Under the pieces are notes generated by a model, which was given only the letters and a program-made list of their open reading frames with translations, did no database searches and had not been told where the DNA came from. The position numbers were made by a program, and so were the translations under genes. A stretch of 64,000 bases of DNA, from assembly GCA_002837195.1 (NCBI GenBank), contig KZ478068.1, positions 62,001-126,000 on the forward strand, read 5' to 3'. Of this stretch, positions 62,509 to 64,000 are shown piece by piece; position 1 is the stretch's first letter, and each line of letters opens with the position of its first letter. This DNA comes from Enterobacterales bacterium CwR94 (lineage in GTDB: Bacteria > Pseudomonadota > Gammaproteobacteria > Enterobacterales > Enterobacteriaceae).

Positions 62509-63675
62509 ATGAACTTACACGAGTATCAGGCGAAACAGCTATTTGCACGGTATGGCATGCCAGCACCGACCGGTTACGCTTGCACCACACCACGCGAAGC
62601 GGAAGAAGCAGCCTCTAAAATTGGCGCAGGTCCGTGGGTGGTAAAATGTCAGGTGCATGCCGGTGGCCGCGGTAAAGCGGGCGGCGTGAAAGTGGTTAAC
62701 AGCAAGGAAGATATCCGTGCATTCGCTGAAAACTGGTTAGGTAAGCGCCTGGTCACCTATCAAACTGACGCGCAGGGTCAACCGGTAAACCAGATTCTGG
62801 TTGAAGCGGCGACCGATATCGATCAAGAACTGTATCTGGGTGCCGTTGTCGATCGTGCAACCCGTCGTGTGGTGTTCATGGCCTCCACCGAAGGCGGTGT
62901 TGAGATTGAAACCGTTGCGGAAGAAACCCCGCATCTGATCCACAAAATGGCACTGGATCCGCTGGCAGGTCCACAGCCTTATCAGGGCCGTGAATTGGCC
63001 TTCAAACTGGGTCTGACCGGTAAGCAAGTCAGCCAGTTCACCAAAATTTTTATGGGCCTGGCCACTTTGTTCCTGGAGCGTGATTTGGCGATGGTTGAAA
63101 TCAACCCGCTGGTGATCACCAAGCAGGGCGATCTGATTTGCCTGGATGGTAAATTGGGCGCGGATGGTAACGCCTTGTTCCGTCAGCCTGAGCTGCGTGA
63201 AATGCGCGATCCAAGCCAGGAAGATCCTCGCGAAGCACACGCGACCCAGTGGGAGCTGAACTACGTTGCTCTGGATGGCAACATCGGTTGCATGGTGAAC
63301 GGTGCGGGTCTGGCGATGGGTACTATGGACATCGTGAAACACCACGGCGGTGAGCCGGCTAACTTCCTGGATGTGGGCGGCGGCGCGACCAAAGAGCGCG
63401 TTACCGAAGCCTTTAAAATCATCCTGTCCGACGATGCGGTAAAAGCCGTATTCGTTAACATCTTCGGCGGCATTGTACGCTGTGACCTGATTGCTGATGG
63501 CATCATTGGTGCAGTGGCTGAAGTGGGCGTGAACGTGCCAGTAGTGGTACGTCTGGAAGGTAACAATGCTGAGCTGGGCGCGAAGAAACTGGCGGACAGC
63601 GGTCTGAACATCATTGCAGCAACCAGCCTGACAGACGCGGCACAACGCGTTGTTGCTGCAGCGGAGGGTAAATAA
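62509..63675 (+). CDS. sucC: Succinyl-CoA synthetase beta subunit
   Basis: 388 residues, E. coli length. ATP-grasp fold: [34 protein letters not shown], and metal/nucleotide ligands in [10 protein letters not shown] and [15 protein letters not shown]; the C-terminal domain has VDVGGGA-like [11 protein letters not shown] and [10 protein letters not shown]. It forms succinate and ATP/GTP with SucD. 116 bp follow sucB; the stop overlaps sucD (TAATG). Confidence 0.98.
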   Translation: MNLHEYQAKQLFARYGMPAPTGYACTTPREAEEAASKIGAGPWVVKCQVHAGGRGKAGGVKVVNSKEDIRAFAENWLGKRLVTYQTDAQGQPVNQILVEAATDIDQELYLGAVVDRATRRVVFMASTEGGVEIETVAEETPHLIHKMALDPLAGPQPYQGRELAFKLGLTGKQVSQFTKIFMGLATLFLERDLAMVEINPLVITKQGDLICLDGKLGADGNALFRQPELREMRDPSQEDPREAHATQWELNYVALDGNIGCMVNGAGLAMGTMDIVKHHGGEPANFLDVGGGATKERVTEAFKIILSDDAVKAVFVNIFGGIVRCDLIADGIIGAVAEVGVNVPVVVRLEGNNAELGAKKLADSGLNIIAATSLTDAAQRVVAAAEGK

Positions 63676-64000
63676 TGTCCATTTTGATCGACAAGAACAC
63701 CAAAGTCATTTGCCAGGGTTTCACTGGCGGACAGGGTACATTCCACTCTGAGCAGGCGCTGGCTTACGGCACGCAACTGGTTGGCGGTGTCACGCCAGGT
63801 AAAGGCGGTACAGAGCATCTGGGTCTGCCTGTGTTCAACACCGTGCGTGAAGCGGTGGAAGCTACCGGTGCCACGGCATCGGTTATCTATGTCCCAGCGC
63901 CGTTCTGCAAAGACGGTATCCTGGAAGCGATCGAAGCCGGTATCAAACTGATTATCACCATTACCGAAGGCATCCCAACGCTGGATATGTTGACGGTAAA
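63675..64000 (+). CDS. sucD: Succinyl-CoA synthetase alpha subunit, N-terminal part only
   Basis: About 108 codons are visible before the window ends. The start [25 protein letters not shown] and the CoA-binding Rossmann segment ([35 protein letters not shown]) are typical. The active-site phospho-His lies beyond the window edge. Confidence 0.96.
   Translation, partial: MSILIDKNTKVICQGFTGGQGTFHSEQALAYGTQLVGGVTPGKGGTEHLGLPVFNTVREAVEATGATASVIYVPAPFCKDGILEAIEAGIKLIITITEGIPTLDMLTV

Overview
This is a contiguous stretch of an Enterobacterales chromosome. Nearly every protein matches an Escherichia coli K-12 family member over its full length, and most blocks keep K-12 order (rodA-mrdA-rlmH-rsfS...leuS; gltIJKL; ybeZYX-lnt; miaB/ubiF; the metT-type tRNA operon; asnB; nagBACD/nagE; glnS; fur-fldA; seqA-pgm; ybgI-pxpBCA; gltA/sdhCDAB-sucABCD). 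The degree of divergence, the many K-12 loci that are missing, and a DUF523-DUF1722 fusion form of YbgA suggest a plant- or environment-associated member such as Erwiniaceae (Pantoea/Erwinia-like). That placement is inference; no marker in the window proves the genus.

Layout. 1-7890 (minus): cell-elongation and housekeeping genes rodA (partial), mrdA, rlmH, rsfS, nadD, holA, lptE, leuS. 8125-8598: ybeL. 8636-11847 (minus): the glutamate/aspartate ABC importer gltIJKL with an SroC-like sRNA between gltI and gltJ. 12225-17888 (minus): lnt, corC, ybeY, ybeZ, miaB. 18072-19244: ubiF. 19308-19989 (minus): seven tRNAs (Met-Leu-Gln-Met-Gln-Gln-Gln). 20211-21875 (minus): asnB. 22167-28553: the amino-sugar regulon nagD-C-A-B (minus) diverging from nagE (plus). 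28715-30382: glnS. 30495-37395: lacI-lacZ-lacY plus an mtr-type permease, placed where K-12 has chiPQ. 37444-39389 (minus): fur, fldA, ybfE. 39524-42729: ybfF, seqA, pgm. 42769-43446 (minus): a lone kdpE. 43722-46446: ybfA, ybgA, phr. 46491-52943: ybgI and a 5-oxoproline locus (pxpB, pxpC, pxpA, two DUF969/DUF979 membrane proteins, pcp, nei). 52982-54262 (minus): gltA. 54910-64000: sdhCDAB-sucABCD, cut inside sucD.

How the genes work together. The nag cluster imports and catabolises N-acetylglucosamine; two NagC boxes about 94 bp apart flank a CRP site and look able to form a repression loop. The lac module keeps a recognisable lac operator, a CRP site at -61.5 and a K-12-like -35, but its -10 is degenerate and lacA is absent. 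The pxp/DUF969/DUF979/pcp cluster suggests a complete route: release pyroglutamate from peptides (Pcp), possibly transport it (DUF969-DUF979) and open the ring to glutamate (PxpABC). The gltA/sdh/suc block supplies much of the TCA cycle.

The most interesting items are the extended pyroglutamate locus with two uncharacterised membrane proteins, the orphan KdpE beside missing kdpFABCD, the lac promoter without a -10, a possible attenuator ahead of mtr, an OxyR-like site at the fur promoter and a perfect inverted repeat at the ybgA-phr start. I saw no CRISPR array, insertion sequence, prophage or classical defence island.
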